64,000 nt of DNA from an uncultured Prevotellaceae bacterium (GTDB lineage Bacteria; Bacteroidota; Bacteroidia; Bacteroidales; Bacteroidaceae), in NCBI GenBank assembly GCA_947167935.1, contig CAMVJU010000002.1, positions 87,194 to 151,193 of the forward strand, given 5' to 3'. The position numbers and the translations under genes were made by a program. How positions within the stretch are numbered: the first letter of the stretch is position 1; the number at the start of each line of letters is the position of its first letter. Below the pieces are notes generated by a model. The model saw only the letters and a list, made by a program, of their open reading frames with translations. It was not told the origin of the DNA and did not search any database. Below are positions 9,504 through 17,142 of the stretch, in pieces.

Positions 9504-9863
9504 ATGAAGAAACTGACCGATAAGGAAATGACCATCATGGAGGCTCTATGGGAACATGGCGAGCAGTCCATTCGTGACCTTATCAGCAACCTGCCAGAGC
9601 CAGTTCCCCACTTCAACACCATTGCGACTTATGTACGTCGCTTAGAGCTGCACGGCATGATTCAGCATAAGGAGCTAAGTCCGAAATTTTATATGTATGA
9701 TGCCGCCGTTTCGCGCGAACAATATATTAATTCCATTAACAAGGAGAACGTAAAAAAATTCTTCGGAGGCTCCTATATGGGGTTCATCTCCAACCTGGTG
9801 AAAGAGCACGACGTGAGCGTGGACGAGTTGAAAGAATTAATCCGAATGGTGGAGGAAGAGTAG
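9504..9863 (+). CDS. BlaI/MecI/CopY-family transcriptional repressor
   Basis: Winged-helix repressor of 119 residues, normal for the family. LTDKEMTIMEALWEHGEQSIRDLI is the N-terminal helix pair, NTIATYVRRLELHGMIQHKE the recognition helix and wing, and the C-terminal helices serve dimerisation. In the classical system BlaR1 senses beta-lactam and cleaves BlaI; in Bacteroidetes such pairs often regulate other genes. Two TACA/TGTA palindromes lie just upstream. The partner sensor gene begins 2 bp after the stop but is broken, so the repressor may now be uncontrolled. Confidence 0.92.
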   Translation: MKKLTDKEMTIMEALWEHGEQSIRDLISNLPEPVPHFNTIATYVRRLELHGMIQHKELSPKFYMYDAAVSREQYINSINKENVKKFFGGSYMGFISNLVKEHDVSVDELKELIRMVEEE

Positions 9864-9864
9864 T

Positions 9865-10395
9865 ATGGGAAGTTTCGTCGTTTATGTTCTGGAATGGGCA
9901 CTGTGCCTCTCGGCATTCCTACTGCTGTATAAGATGTGCTTCAGCGGCAGCACGTTCCATCGTTTCAACAGGATGTTCCTGTTGGGCAGCGTGGTAGTGG
10001 CAGCACTGTTACCGCTCATTCACATCACGCCGAACGAGCAGATGGAGCCCATAGCCGAGGTGTGCAGACTCAGCGCAATCGACAATGCACAATTGACCAT
10101 AAACAATTCGGTTTTTACCGCTGAGAGCGCTGAGAGCACTACTCTTGCTCCTCACCTCTCGCCTATACAGAAGGTCTTTATCGTCCTCACACTCACTTAC
10201 CTAGGAGAAGCCTGGTTGCGGGCTTCCATCAGGAGGCGTTCGCCATTGGCAAGGAGGAATTCATCGAAAGTCATGGGGTACATATACATCGAATGGATTC
10301 TGCCCACGCCGAATGTCGGGATGTCATCCAGAACGAACTCCAGTAGCGAGCCTGCTACAACGACATGCAGTTCGGGCATGTCTTCCTTAAAGTAG
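9865..10395 (+). pseudogene. BlaR1/MecR1-like sensor, truncated N-terminal fragment
   Basis: The first ~110 residues are the start of a BlaR1-type membrane sensor: two hydrophobic helices (VVYVLEWALCLSAFLLLYKM and MFLLGSVVVAALLPLIHI) and a third helix beginning at IQKVFIVLTLTYL. After about 10200 the frame reads GEAWLRASIRRRS..., which is the antisense of an AAA ATPase gene. The metalloprotease domain with its HExxH motif is absent. The hydrophilic stretch IDNAQLTINNS...TAESAEST looks like short repeat-derived sequence. The gene is read as non-functional unless the missing part lies elsewhere. Confidence 0.8.
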
Positions 10396-10712
10396 CGCAG
10401 GGCCATAATGGCCTCCTGACACTCCTGAATCTCGTCGATAAACAAGAGCGTCTCACCAGGAATGATGGGTGTGCCATGCATGGCAGCCATCTGGGGCACG
10501 ATACGCTTCACGTCGAGGTCTTTCTGGAACAGAGCCTGGTAGTCTTGCTGTTTCTCCAAGTTGATTTCGACGAAGTATTTGAATTGTTCACCCAAATGCC
10601 TGACGGCTGTGGATTTTCCTACCTGTCGGGCACCTCGAAGCAACACGGGTTTATGGGTTGAACGTGCAGCCCACTCACTAAGATACTGATCTATGATTCG
10701 TTTGTAATACAT
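10197..10712 (-). pseudogene. AAA+ ATPase (DUF4143-type), 3'-truncated
   Basis: Encodes the ATPase half of the AAA_14/DUF4143 family: YKRIIDQYLSEW, Walker A LLRGARQVGKST, Walker B TLLFIDEIQE, sensor-like VVVAGSLLEF and YPMTFDEFLLA. It stops at LLMEARNQASPR, whereas family members normally continue for another ~200 residues into the DUF4143 domain. The stop comes from sequence belonging to the BlaR1 fragment, so both genes end at one junction near 10200. ATG 10712 fits the family start; the open frame upstream is phenylalanine-rich, non-coding-like sequence. Confidence 0.8.
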
Positions 10713-10970
10713 TTTCACGGCAATTTTGCCGCAAAGACACGAAAAAGAAATAATCCAAACAAATAATTTGCTCAAAAAATGAAAAAATCCAAGGAAACAA
10801 TTTGGCGATAATCGAAAAAATCCAAGGAAAAACAGATTCAAAAGGCACTAAGAGCACGGACAGGTAAACGAATGCTGTCTGGCCTGTGGGAGGTTTTGTA
10901 AAGAAATATTATCATTTTGTGGATGTTAATGTATATATGAAATTTTATTTCATTCAAAAAATGAAAATAA

Positions 10971-11336
10971 ACCACAATCCATCACTTTTGCTTTCAACAA
11001 ATTGAGATACAGCACGTTGAAGAGTGATGGTTTGTAGTGATGGTTCAAAAAAACCATCACTCCGAATTTTTGACATTTTTTCTAGCAAAAAAACAGTTGC
11101 ATTTTGCTGAAAAACAGGCTCTTTAGCAAATTTTGGAGGCTCCAAAATTTGCTGCGGAGCCTCCGCATTTATCTGCAGAGCCTCCAAATTTTGCTGAATA
11201 ATGCTACTCAGGGCACCAAAAATCGTGTCAAAAAACAAGAAAAAGTGATGGTTTTTTTTTGAACCATCACTACAAACCATCACTCCTTAAACCATTGTGA
11301 CACAATTGGTTAGAAGCAAAAGTGATGGATTGTGGT
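10971..11336. repeat. MITE-like element with 23-bp perfect terminal inverted repeats
   Basis: The terminal 23 bp (10971-10993 and 11314-11336, core AATCCATCACTTTTGCTT) are perfect inverted repeats. A second inner pair (about 11023-11060 and 11244-11285), built from TGATGGTTTGTAGTGATGG, is also inverted. The centre carries three copies of a gaggctcc-type motif. No plausible transposase fits in 366 bp; an antisense frame spans it but runs through both inverted repeats. This accounts for most of the gene-free stretch 10713-11524; I see nothing convincing in its flanks. Confidence 0.75.
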
Positions 11337-11524
11337 TGTTTTTCGATTTTTGAGTAGAAAAAATTTATGTATGCATTTTCGCCGTTCTTTCTTATTCATA
11401 ACTTTGCCACTAAAAACGTGTATTGACCTCATTTCCAGTGGTTTAATATGAATCAGATAACAATTGTGAAGAATGTCACAGACAATAAAACTTGCGTTCG
11501 ATATACATTAAAGAGCTTTATCCC

Positions 11525-12181
11525 CTAACTCCTGCCAGAATCCTGCGCCGCCGCCTCCTTCTCCCTCATCTTCGCCATTTCATAGCCCACTATCTGATGG
11601 GCGCGGAAGAAATCACCCAGCTCTGAACGCAGATAGTTCTCGACCTGCGGAATCTGCGGCAGGAACAGGATGCTCTTCTTGCTATGCACATCCACGCTGC
11701 TGCCTGCCTCGTTGATGGAGTAGACGGTAGTAGTTGAGCAGTTGATGTTGGATGTGTTGATGGCTTTCCTCAAACGCGTGAACTCATCGATGTCATACAG
11801 CTCCACCTGTCCCCAGAATGTGTCCCAAAGGTGCACATAGCATCCCTCATTCGTTGCGTCGGCAACGAAATTCTCGCCCTGAAAGGCGAACTGGATCCTG
11901 CCATCTTCCTCGTCAATCTCATACTGGCAACCCAACTTCTTCAGGGTCTCGAGAAAACAATCCCTCGATCCCGTGTTAATCTTTTTCTCCTCCATCTTTT
12001 CCGTTTTGTTTGTTTCCTGTTCCATCGCTTTTGTTGTTTCTTGTTCCATTGCTTTTGTTGGCTCGCCTGAGTCAGGAAGAGACGTTGTCGTCTCCTCCTG
12101 TTCGTTCTCCTTGCCTGAAAACCATTTGACTATGGCTACTGAAAAGATAATGATCATCAATAATCCTATTATCGCTGGCAT
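11525..12181 (-). CDS. Membrane-anchored YbjN-like domain protein
   Basis: 218 residues from ATG 12181: an N-terminal membrane helix (IIGLLMIIIFSVAIVKWF), an acidic low-complexity linker with the repeat KAMEQETTKAMEQETNK, then an alpha/beta domain (FLETLKKLGCQYEIDEEDGRIQFAFQGENFVADAT) that resembles the YbjN / type III chaperone-like fold. An upstream GTG (12238) is in frame, but a -7 element TATTTTTG (12200-12207) lies inside that longer frame, which favours the shorter protein. Function unknown; the soluble domain should face the cytoplasm or periplasm depending on topology, which the sequence does not settle. Confidence 0.65.
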   Translation of the reverse strand: MPAIIGLLMIIIFSVAIVKWFSGKENEQEETTTSLPDSGEPTKAMEQETTKAMEQETNKTEKMEEKKINTGSRDCFLETLKKLGCQYEIDEEDGRIQFAFQGENFVADATNEGCYVHLWDTFWGQVELYDIDEFTRLRKAINTSNINCSTTTVYSINEAGSSVDVHSKKSILFLPQIPQVENYLRSELGDFFRAHQIVGYEMAKMREKEAAAQDSGRS

Positions 12182-12199
12182 CACACAAAGAATTTGTTG

Positions 12200-12207
12200 C
12201 AAAAATA
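12200..12207 (-). promoter_or_regulatory. -7 element TATTTTTG before the YbjN-like gene
   Basis: Matches TAnnTTTG on the minus strand, about 19 bp before ATG 12181, implying a short leader. Confidence 0.5.
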
Positions 12208-12298
12208 CTTTTTTTTCTTCAATTCTCCATAAGTCCACCTCTTCTTTTTACGAAATACCCGTTTAGATGTACGAAATGGCAATCTACTACCGGGTCAG

Positions 12299-12430
12299 AA
12301 TTCCAGACGGAAGCCCTTTTCCTTCATCTCGTTATAGCCCCTGAGGAAAGAAACCATCCGCGTGGTGAGAAGCGCTCGGCTTTGCCGCTTTGACATTGGT
12401 CAAAGAACTCGGCATATACGGCGTTCGTGT
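12299..12430 (-). other. Gene remnant region
   Basis: On the minus strand this stretch reads as broken pieces: VSFLRGYNEMKEKGFRLEF then a stop in one frame, and LLDTNAVYAEFFDQCQSGK in another. The second piece resembles the YAEFF region of RidA proteins. A 19-bp motif (12372-12390) is shared exactly with an acetyltransferase gene at 23942-23960. Probably degenerate coding DNA mixed with a repeat; I cannot name the parent genes. Confidence 0.35.
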
Positions 12431-12796
12431 CTAACAGTTTTCATTTAATACTTCAACACACTCTTCCTGGGCGGCAGATCCATTCCTGATCCAACTGAGA
12501 CATTCATCCAGGTCCTTGAAGGTATGGATGACAGCCGATTTCTGCGTGTCGCCGTCAGCAGGACTCCAATAGAACACAACTCCTTCAATTACCACCTGCC
12601 CGTCTTCCTTCAAACTGGCATACAGGTTCATGCAGTCAAAGAGATAGTCCTCATTGGATGCTGCGGGACAGTCAGGGCTGACAACACTACGAGTCCAGCC
12701 ATACCTCTTACATGCTTCCAGCTCTACCCGTAAGGAGGAAATCTGCATGTTGCAGCACATCCTCATATTGAACAGCCAAAGACTACCGTGTCCCAT
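12431..12796 (-). CDS. Hypothetical protein
   Basis: 121 residues, not recognised. It has several cysteines and a C-terminal acidic region (FKDLDECLSWIRNGSAAQEECVEVLNEN); the middle (GQVVIEGVVFYWSPADGD) looks like paired beta-strands. There is no signal peptide or membrane segment. Met codons at residues 11 and 13 are alternative starts. A -7 element TATTTTTG lies 50 bp upstream, so the gene is probably transcribed. It is divergent from an acetyltransferase gene. Confidence 0.5.
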   Translation of the reverse strand: MGHGSLWLFNMRMCCNMQISSLRVELEACKRYGWTRSVVSPDCPAASNEDYLFDCMNLYASLKEDGQVVIEGVVFYWSPADGDTQKSAVIHTFKDLDECLSWIRNGSAAQEECVEVLNENC

Positions 12797-12846
12797 ATTT
12801 TGCTCTCCTATGATTGTTTCTTCATAAACTATCCTAATAATGAGTG

Positions 12847-12854
12847 CAAAAATA
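12847..12854 (-). promoter_or_regulatory. -7 element TATTTTTG
   Basis: Minus-strand match to TAnnTTTG serving the hypothetical gene at 12431-12796; back-to-back with the plus-strand element at 12877. Confidence 0.5.
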
Positions 12855-12876
12855 CGAAATAATGAGCAAAAATGAT

Positions 12877-12884
12877 TACCTTTG
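12877..12884 (+). promoter_or_regulatory. -7 element TACCTTTG
   Basis: Match to TAnnTTTG about 40 bp before the GNAT gene at 12925. Confidence 0.55.
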
Positions 12885-12924
12885 CCAATGGATTTAATAA
12901 GTTTTAGTAGGACAGACCAGAAGT

Positions 12925-13386
12925 ATGATCAGAAAAGCAAGAAAAGAAGACATTAGGCGCATCATAGAACTGCTGCATCAGGTGAACATGGTGCATCATG
13001 TGATACGCCCTGACCTGTTTAAGCCACACACCACCAAATACAACGAGCAGGAGCTGGAAACGATGCTCAATGATGACAGCAAGCCTATTTTCGTGTTTGA
13101 CGACGGAATGGTGTTGGGCTATGCATTCTGTCAGATTACAAAGGTGAGGGGTGACCAACTGTTAGAGGACATCAAGACGCTGTATATCGACGACATCTGT
13201 GTGGATGAGAATGCACGAGGCAAACACGTGGGAAAAGCATTATACGAATATGTACGTGACTATGCGAAGTCCATAGGCTGCAACAACATCACCCTGAATG
13301 TGTGGGAAGGAAACGAACCTGCCCTGCGTTTCTATCGCAGCATGGGTATGCAAGTGCAGAAAACTACAATGGAGATAATCTTGTAA
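12925..13386 (+). CDS. GNAT-family N-acetyltransferase
   Basis: 153-residue single-domain acetyltransferase. The acetyl-CoA-binding motif A is seen as LYIDDICVDENARGKHVGKALYEYV, followed by the motif B region NNITLNVWEGNEPALRFYRSMGM. It has the layout of RimI-like or small-molecule acetyltransferases, but the acceptor cannot be told. It has its own promoter and converges on the cyclophilin operon. Confidence 0.9.
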   Translation: MIRKARKEDIRRIIELLHQVNMVHHVIRPDLFKPHTTKYNEQELETMLNDDSKPIFVFDDGMVLGYAFCQITKVRGDQLLEDIKTLYIDDICVDENARGKHVGKALYEYVRDYAKSIGCNNITLNVWEGNEPALRFYRSMGMQVQKTTMEIIL

Positions 13387-13404
13387 GGAGTTTTGGAAAA
13401 CATA

Positions 13405-14133
13405 TCACTCAATAACAGTAATACGCATCTCTATGTCATCGATGGGCCTGTCACCACGTCCAGTTGCTGAACCCTGTATCATTTCCACCACGTCAAGCCC
13501 ATCTTCAACCTCGCCAAACACTGTATACTGGCCGTCAAGATGGGGAGTGCCACCAACAGTAGAATAGATTTTCTGCTGTTCCTCTGTGAGACCGCCACCC
13601 TTGACTTGTTTCTCAGCTTCTGCAGCCAGCTTGTCTTGCAGTTCCTGGAGTCCGGCCCGGTTCCTCTCACGGCGCATCTGCATGATTTCGTCCCGATGGC
13701 TGGCAGCAAGGGAATTAAAGGCTTGCTGAACCTGTTGCATCTTCAACTGTTTGGAGAATTGGCGAAGCTGTCCTTCATTGTATACCTGTCCCCAGACGAT
13801 ATAGAACTGTGAGCCGCTGCTACGACGTTCGGGATTCACTTCGTCGCCCTGACGTGCAGCAGCCAAGGCACCACGCTTATGGAAAAGACCATCCTTGATC
13901 TCTGCTTCAAGAGTATAATCTGGGCCACCAACACCAAGCATCTTCCCAGCAGGTGCGCCCTTGGAATCTGGATCACCTCCCTGAATCATAAAGTCCTTAA
14001 TCACTCGATGGAACAGCGTACCATCATAATACCCCTCCTTCACCAGCTTCACAAAGTTGTCACGGTGAAGGGGTGTCTCATCATATAGGCGAACCACGAT
14101 GTCGCCCAACATGGTTTGTATCTTGACTTTCAT
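13405..14133 (-). CDS. Cyclophilin-type peptidyl-prolyl cis-trans isomerase
   Basis: 242-residue cytoplasmic cyclophilin without signal peptide. Core motifs: YYDGTLFHRVIKDFMIQGGDP, HKRGALAAARQGDEVNPERRSSGSQFYIV and LDGQYTVFGEVEDGLDVVE. Between QFYIV and the C-terminal part is a charged helical insertion of ~70 residues (QLRQFSKQLKMQQVQQAFNS...EAEKQVKGGG) that minimal bacterial cyclophilins lack. ATG 14133 starts one base after the RidA stop codon, so translation is probably coupled; an in-frame ATG nine codons upstream would overlap RidA. Last gene of the YjbQ-smORF-RidA-PPIase operon. Confidence 0.92.
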   Translation of the reverse strand: MKVKIQTMLGDIVVRLYDETPLHRDNFVKLVKEGYYDGTLFHRVIKDFMIQGGDPDSKGAPAGKMLGVGGPDYTLEAEIKDGLFHKRGALAAARQGDEVNPERRSSGSQFYIVWGQVYNEGQLRQFSKQLKMQQVQQAFNSLAASHRDEIMQMRRERNRAGLQELQDKLAAEAEKQVKGGGLTEEQQKIYSTVGGTPHLDGQYTVFGEVEDGLDVVEMIQGSATGRGDRPIDDIEMRITVIE

Positions 14134-14134
14134 G

Positions 14135-14584
14135 TTATCCTTTTTCTGCAATGACTTCAATTTCTACTAATGCACCTTTCGGCAGCGTTTTGACGGCAAC
14201 AGCTGAACGGGCAGGATAAGGCTCTGAAAAGAACTCGGCATAGATACTGTTCATATCAGCGAAATCGTTCATGTCGGCCATGAATACTGTCGTTTTCACA
14301 ACATTGCTCATGGAAAGTCCGACTTCCTCCAAGATGGCCTTCACATTAGCCAAGGACTGACGGGTTTGTTCCTTTATTCCACCCTCTACAAATGCTCCTG
14401 TTGAAGGCTCAATGGGAATCTGACCAGAAGTAAAGACGAGATTGCCCACTTGAATGGCCTGGCTATAAGGGCCGATGGCAGCGGGGGCCTTTTTTGTGCT
14501 AATCACTTTGCACTTCGTGCGAGGATTCTCATGCTCGGCAGGGCAAGCCAGCTTGCTCTGCTCTCTCTTAATCGAATCGTTCAT
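14135..14584 (-). CDS. RidA-family enamine/imine deaminase with N-terminal repeat-derived extension
   Basis: RidA hydrolyses reactive enamine/imine intermediates of amino-acid metabolism. Canonical sequence starts at [18 protein letters not shown] and includes [39 protein letters not shown] and [12 protein letters not shown]. Family members begin near that VISTKKAP; here 25 extra residues ([19 protein letters not shown]) precede it with no internal start. The extension is encoded by DNA containing a 24-bp palindrome (14538-14561), suggesting an in-frame repeat insertion just after the start codon. The gene starts 4 bp after the preceding small gene. Confidence 0.92.
   Translation of the reverse strand: MNDSIKREQSKLACPAEHENPRTKCKVISTKKAPAAIGPYSQAIQVGNLVFTSGQIPIEPSTGAFVEGGIKEQTRQSLANVKAILEEVGLSMSNVVKTTVFMADMNDFADMNSIYAEFFSEPYPARSAVAVKTLPKGALVEIEVIAEKG
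14538..14561. repeat. 24-bp palindrome inside the RidA coding extension
   Basis: Arms GCAGGGCAAGC and GCTTGCTCTGC with a 2-nt spacer, one mismatch that is G-U compatible in RNA. Lies within the N-terminal extension not found in ordinary RidA proteins. Confidence 0.75.
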
Positions 14585-14588
14585 ATCA

Positions 14589-14738
14589 TTAATCGTTTAT
14601 ATAGTTCTTCGTACTCATGTCATAATACAGTGCTTCGAGTTCCTGTAGTGTCAGGTTCTCTACAGAATGCTCTATCTTACGTATCAGCTCTTCACGCCGA
14701 TACTCTTCTGACTGCCCGAATCTTCCAGTGTATGCCAT
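14589..14738 (-). CDS. Small conserved-looking protein (49 aa)
   Basis: A 49-codon frame reading [20 protein letters not shown]...[19 protein letters not shown]. It is charged, mostly helical and lacks a membrane segment. It has a good ribosome-binding site (GGAGAG, 7 bp before ATG), starts 4 bp after the YjbQ stop and ends 4 bp before the RidA start, so it fills the operon gap exactly. Function unknown; the position argues for a real gene. Confidence 0.65.
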   Translation of the reverse strand: MAYTGRFGQSEEYRREELIRKIEHSVENLTLQELEALYYDMSTKNYIND

Positions 14739-14741
14739 ATT

Positions 14742-15227
14742 TCACTCTCCTATGATTGTTACAACCAATTTTCTTGCCCCACCATAATTGCGGTACTCGC
14801 AGAAGTAGATTCCTTGCCAAGTCCCCATGTTCAAACGACCATCGGTAATGGGGATGGTCAGGCTTACACCGCTCAGGGTTGACTTCGCATGAGCAGGCAT
14901 ATCGTCTGCGCCTTCCAAAGTATGCTCGTATTCTGGACGATTTTGACTTTGTCGAATTCCTCCTCGCTCGGAAGAGTTGATACAAGCATCACTCTCCTCT
15001 CGCTCGTTCGTCATTTCAGGAACAAGCCGGTTGAAAATCGTTTCCATATCTACCCGCACATCGGGGTCTGCATTCTCATTGATGCTCAGTCCACAACTCG
15101 TATGCTTGCAGAATATGTTGATGATGCCCGTCTTAGGCAACTTGGGCAACTGACTCATTATCTCACTGGTCACCAAATGGAAACCGCGAGACTTGGGCTT
15201 TAGGGTTATTTCTATTTGTTGTATCAT
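14742..15227 (-). CDS. YjbQ/UPF0047 family protein with internal repeat-derived insertion
   Basis: UPF0047 proteins are ~138 residues and have weak thiamine-phosphate synthase activity. Recognisable parts: IINIFCKHTSCGLSINENADPDVR, then HTLEGADDMPAHAKSTL and MGTWQGIYFCEYRNYGGARKLVVTIIGE. Between NRLVPE and EHTLEG lie about 25 extra residues (TNEREESDACINSSERGG...) not expected in the family. Their DNA contains two near-copies of GAGCGAG(A)GGAG, so this is read as a second in-frame repeat insertion in the same operon. Length 161. Confidence 0.9.
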   Translation of the reverse strand: MIQQIEITLKPKSRGFHLVTSEIMSQLPKLPKTGIINIFCKHTSCGLSINENADPDVRVDMETIFNRLVPEMTNEREESDACINSSERGGIRQSQNRPEYEHTLEGADDMPAHAKSTLSGVSLTIPITDGRLNMGTWQGIYFCEYRNYGGARKLVVTIIGE

Positions 15228-15257
15228 TGTTTTTATAAACTATCCTAAAAGTGGCTA

Positions 15258-15265
15258 CAAATTTA
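15258..15265 (-). promoter_or_regulatory. -7 element TAAATTTG for the YjbQ operon
   Basis: Minus-strand TAnnTTTG match 31 bp before the YjbQ start. Confidence 0.5.
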
Positions 15266-15287
15266 CCAATTATTCCTCAATAATCAG

Positions 15288-15295
15288 TAACTTTG
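15288..15295 (+). promoter_or_regulatory. -7 element TAACTTTG
   Basis: TAnnTTTG match 20 bp before ATG 15315; it overlaps the longer in-frame TTG start at 15306 closely enough to favour ATG 15315. Confidence 0.55.
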
Positions 15296-15314
15296 CAAAT
15301 AAAATTTGCTAAAT

Positions 15315-15926
15315 ATGAATAAGAAACTCATCATCACCCTCCTGTTTACCGTCATCGCAATGGCAGGGCAGGCACAAGAAATCAGCAAGGCAGAGGCAAC
15401 CGCAACCGACTACATCAAACTACTCAACAAGCAAGGATACCATGTCACTGCGCTTGACTTGTCGAAACTGGAGAAAGACAAATACCTGTTGTCGCCCGTG
15501 ATTCAAATATGGTCGAAAGGCAAAATGGAACAAAACTTGTTGGATGACTTCGGCATGGCATACACGAATAGTGCGCCTAAGGTTACCGTCGGCCTCATGC
15601 CAAAGACTGACTCTTTGTTCACTTGCAATTTCCAGTTCGATGACGTGTGCGGCTTCACCATGAACCTGCCTATGCCATCTGTGAAGAATGAGGACGATGG
15701 CTCGGAATATACTAATTACGCATGGCGTCCGTTTGTCATCCAATCCGAATGGAAAGAGAACGAGGTGATTCCTATCGCAGCCTACAGTTCATCGTGGTAT
15801 GACCCTGAAGCCAAGATTTGCCGCAACTGCGACGATCTGGAGTTTGACGCGGATTTCCTAAAAAGCGCTACATTCCACTACAGCCCTTGCATATACGTTT
15901 TTGGCATTACGATAAAGAAAATGTAA
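15315..15926 (+). CDS. Hypothetical exported protein
   Basis: 203 residues with a clear signal peptide (KKLIITLLFTVIAMAGQAQ). The mature part is not recognised: mixed alpha/beta, aromatic-rich, with a Cys pair ICRNC near residue 170. Probably periplasmic. It has its own promoter and is followed by the carbonic anhydrase after 80 bp. Confidence 0.7.
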   Translation: MNKKLIITLLFTVIAMAGQAQEISKAEATATDYIKLLNKQGYHVTALDLSKLEKDKYLLSPVIQIWSKGKMEQNLLDDFGMAYTNSAPKVTVGLMPKTDSLFTCNFQFDDVCGFTMNLPMPSVKNEDDGSEYTNYAWRPFVIQSEWKENEVIPIAAYSSSWYDPEAKICRNCDDLEFDADFLKSATFHYSPCIYVFGITIKKM

Positions 15927-16006
15927 GACAGACGCCCGTTGTTTCGCATATAGTAGGATGCCAGAGAGATAAGTTCTCAGACGTTACTCGCTAAAAACCA
16001 TAACCT

Positions 16007-16552
16007 ATGATAGACCAGATTATTGCCTATAATAAGACCTTCGTAGAACAGAAGGGCTACGAGAAGTATCTGACCAGCAAGTACCCAGATAAGAAACTGG
16101 CGGTGCTGTCATGTATGGACACCAGGCTAACCGAACTACTCCCTGCTGCTTTGGGGTTAAAGAATGGTGATGCCAAGATTATCAAGAACGCAGGAGGGTT
16201 GGTGATTTCAGCCTTTGACTCAGCCATGCGCAGCCTCATTGTCGCTATCTATGAGCTGGGAGTTGAGGAAATCATGGTGGTTGCTCATTCTCATTGCGGA
16301 GCCTGTCACATGAGCTTCAACCATTTCCACCATGAAATGATTGCAAGAGGGGTAACAGACGAAACGCTTGACACGATCCAGAAGTGCGGCATTGACCTGC
16401 ATCACTGGTTGGAGGGCTTCAAGGATACCCCAGAATCCGTCCGCAAGACAGTTGAGACCATCAAAACCCATCCCCTCGTACCCAAGGACATCGTGGTTAG
16501 GGGCTTTATCATTGACTCTGAGACAGGGGCATTGGAAGAGATTAAAGCATAA
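16007..16552 (+). CDS. Beta-class carbonic anhydrase
   Basis: Interconverts CO2 and bicarbonate using a Cys2His zinc site. The zinc ligands are visible as CMDTRL (Cys, with the Asp/Arg dyad) and HSHCGAC (His and Cys). KNAGGLVI is the usual strand after the first ligand. 181 residues, cytoplasmic, matching the compact beta-CA subgroup of many Firmicutes and Bacteroidetes. No operon partner is evident. Confidence 0.92.
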   Translation: MIDQIIAYNKTFVEQKGYEKYLTSKYPDKKLAVLSCMDTRLTELLPAALGLKNGDAKIIKNAGGLVISAFDSAMRSLIVAIYELGVEEIMVVAHSHCGACHMSFNHFHHEMIARGVTDETLDTIQKCGIDLHHWLEGFKDTPESVRKTVETIKTHPLVPKDIVVRGFIIDSETGALEEIKA

Positions 16553-16695
16553 CACCCCATTATGTAATATTGTAGCAAGTCTGCGGAGCTGGAGCGCTCG
16601 CCTTTGTTTTGATGATGCGTACGTTGAAGATGTCCGATTTCGCCTAAAATATATAAAAGGTGAGGCAAAGATGAAGGTGTTTCGGAAAATCTTTG

Positions 16696-16703
16696 TACCT
16701 TTG
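16696..16703 (+). promoter_or_regulatory. -7 element TACCTTTG of the HEPN/MNT pair
   Basis: TAnnTTTG match 25 bp before ATG 16729. Confidence 0.55.
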
Positions 16704-16728
16704 CACCCAAAGAACAAACAACGCGACA

Positions 16729-17142
16729 ATGGCAAACAAAGAAAGAGCAGATTAGTGGCTCGACATCGTGGCCGAGGACCTGAGTGTGGCCGAGGATCTT
16801 TTCAAGACCGGACACTGGCTCTACGTCGGTTTCATGTGCCATCAGGTCATCGAAAAGACCTTGAAAGCCTACTGGTGTGTGTGCCGTGACGACGACCCAC
16901 CCTACCTCCACGACCACAAGAAGATAGCACAGGGCTGTGGCCTCTACACGAAGATGAGCGAGGAGCAGCTGAAGTTCCTCGACTTCATCAAGCCGATGAA
17001 TATAGAAGCTCGCTATCAGGAAATCAAGGACGAGGTGGCCCGCTCGCTTAACCGCGAAAAGACTGCCGAGATATTAGAAACCACCAAACAGCTATACGCA
17101 TGGATACTCCAAAAACTACAGGAAAAGTCATCGACCCGGTGA
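16729..17142 (+). pseudogene. HEPN-domain protein (HepT/COG2250-like) interrupted by TAG at codon 9
   Basis: From ATG 16729 the frame reads MANKERAD, then TAG (16753-16755), then WLDIVAEDLSVAEDLFKTGHWLYVGFMCHQVIEKTLKAYW, which is continuous HEPN sequence. Homologues have an aromatic residue where TAG stands. The later PPYLHDHKKIA is the family's second motif. Either this is a recent nonsense mutation, or translation restarts at GTG 16768, giving 124 residues lacking part of helix 1. TAG is used as an ordinary stop elsewhere (blaI, GH2), so recoding is unlikely. The gene overlaps the MNT gene by 43 bp. Confidence 0.8.

Noticed and set aside
10954..11283. 109-codon antisense frame inside the MITE-like element
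   Set aside because: It runs across both inverted repeats and reads as repeat translation; more likely non-coding.
16753..16755. TAG recoded as a sense codon
   Set aside because: Other genes in the window end with TAG and no suppressor tRNA is visible, so a nonsense mutation or sequence error is more likely.
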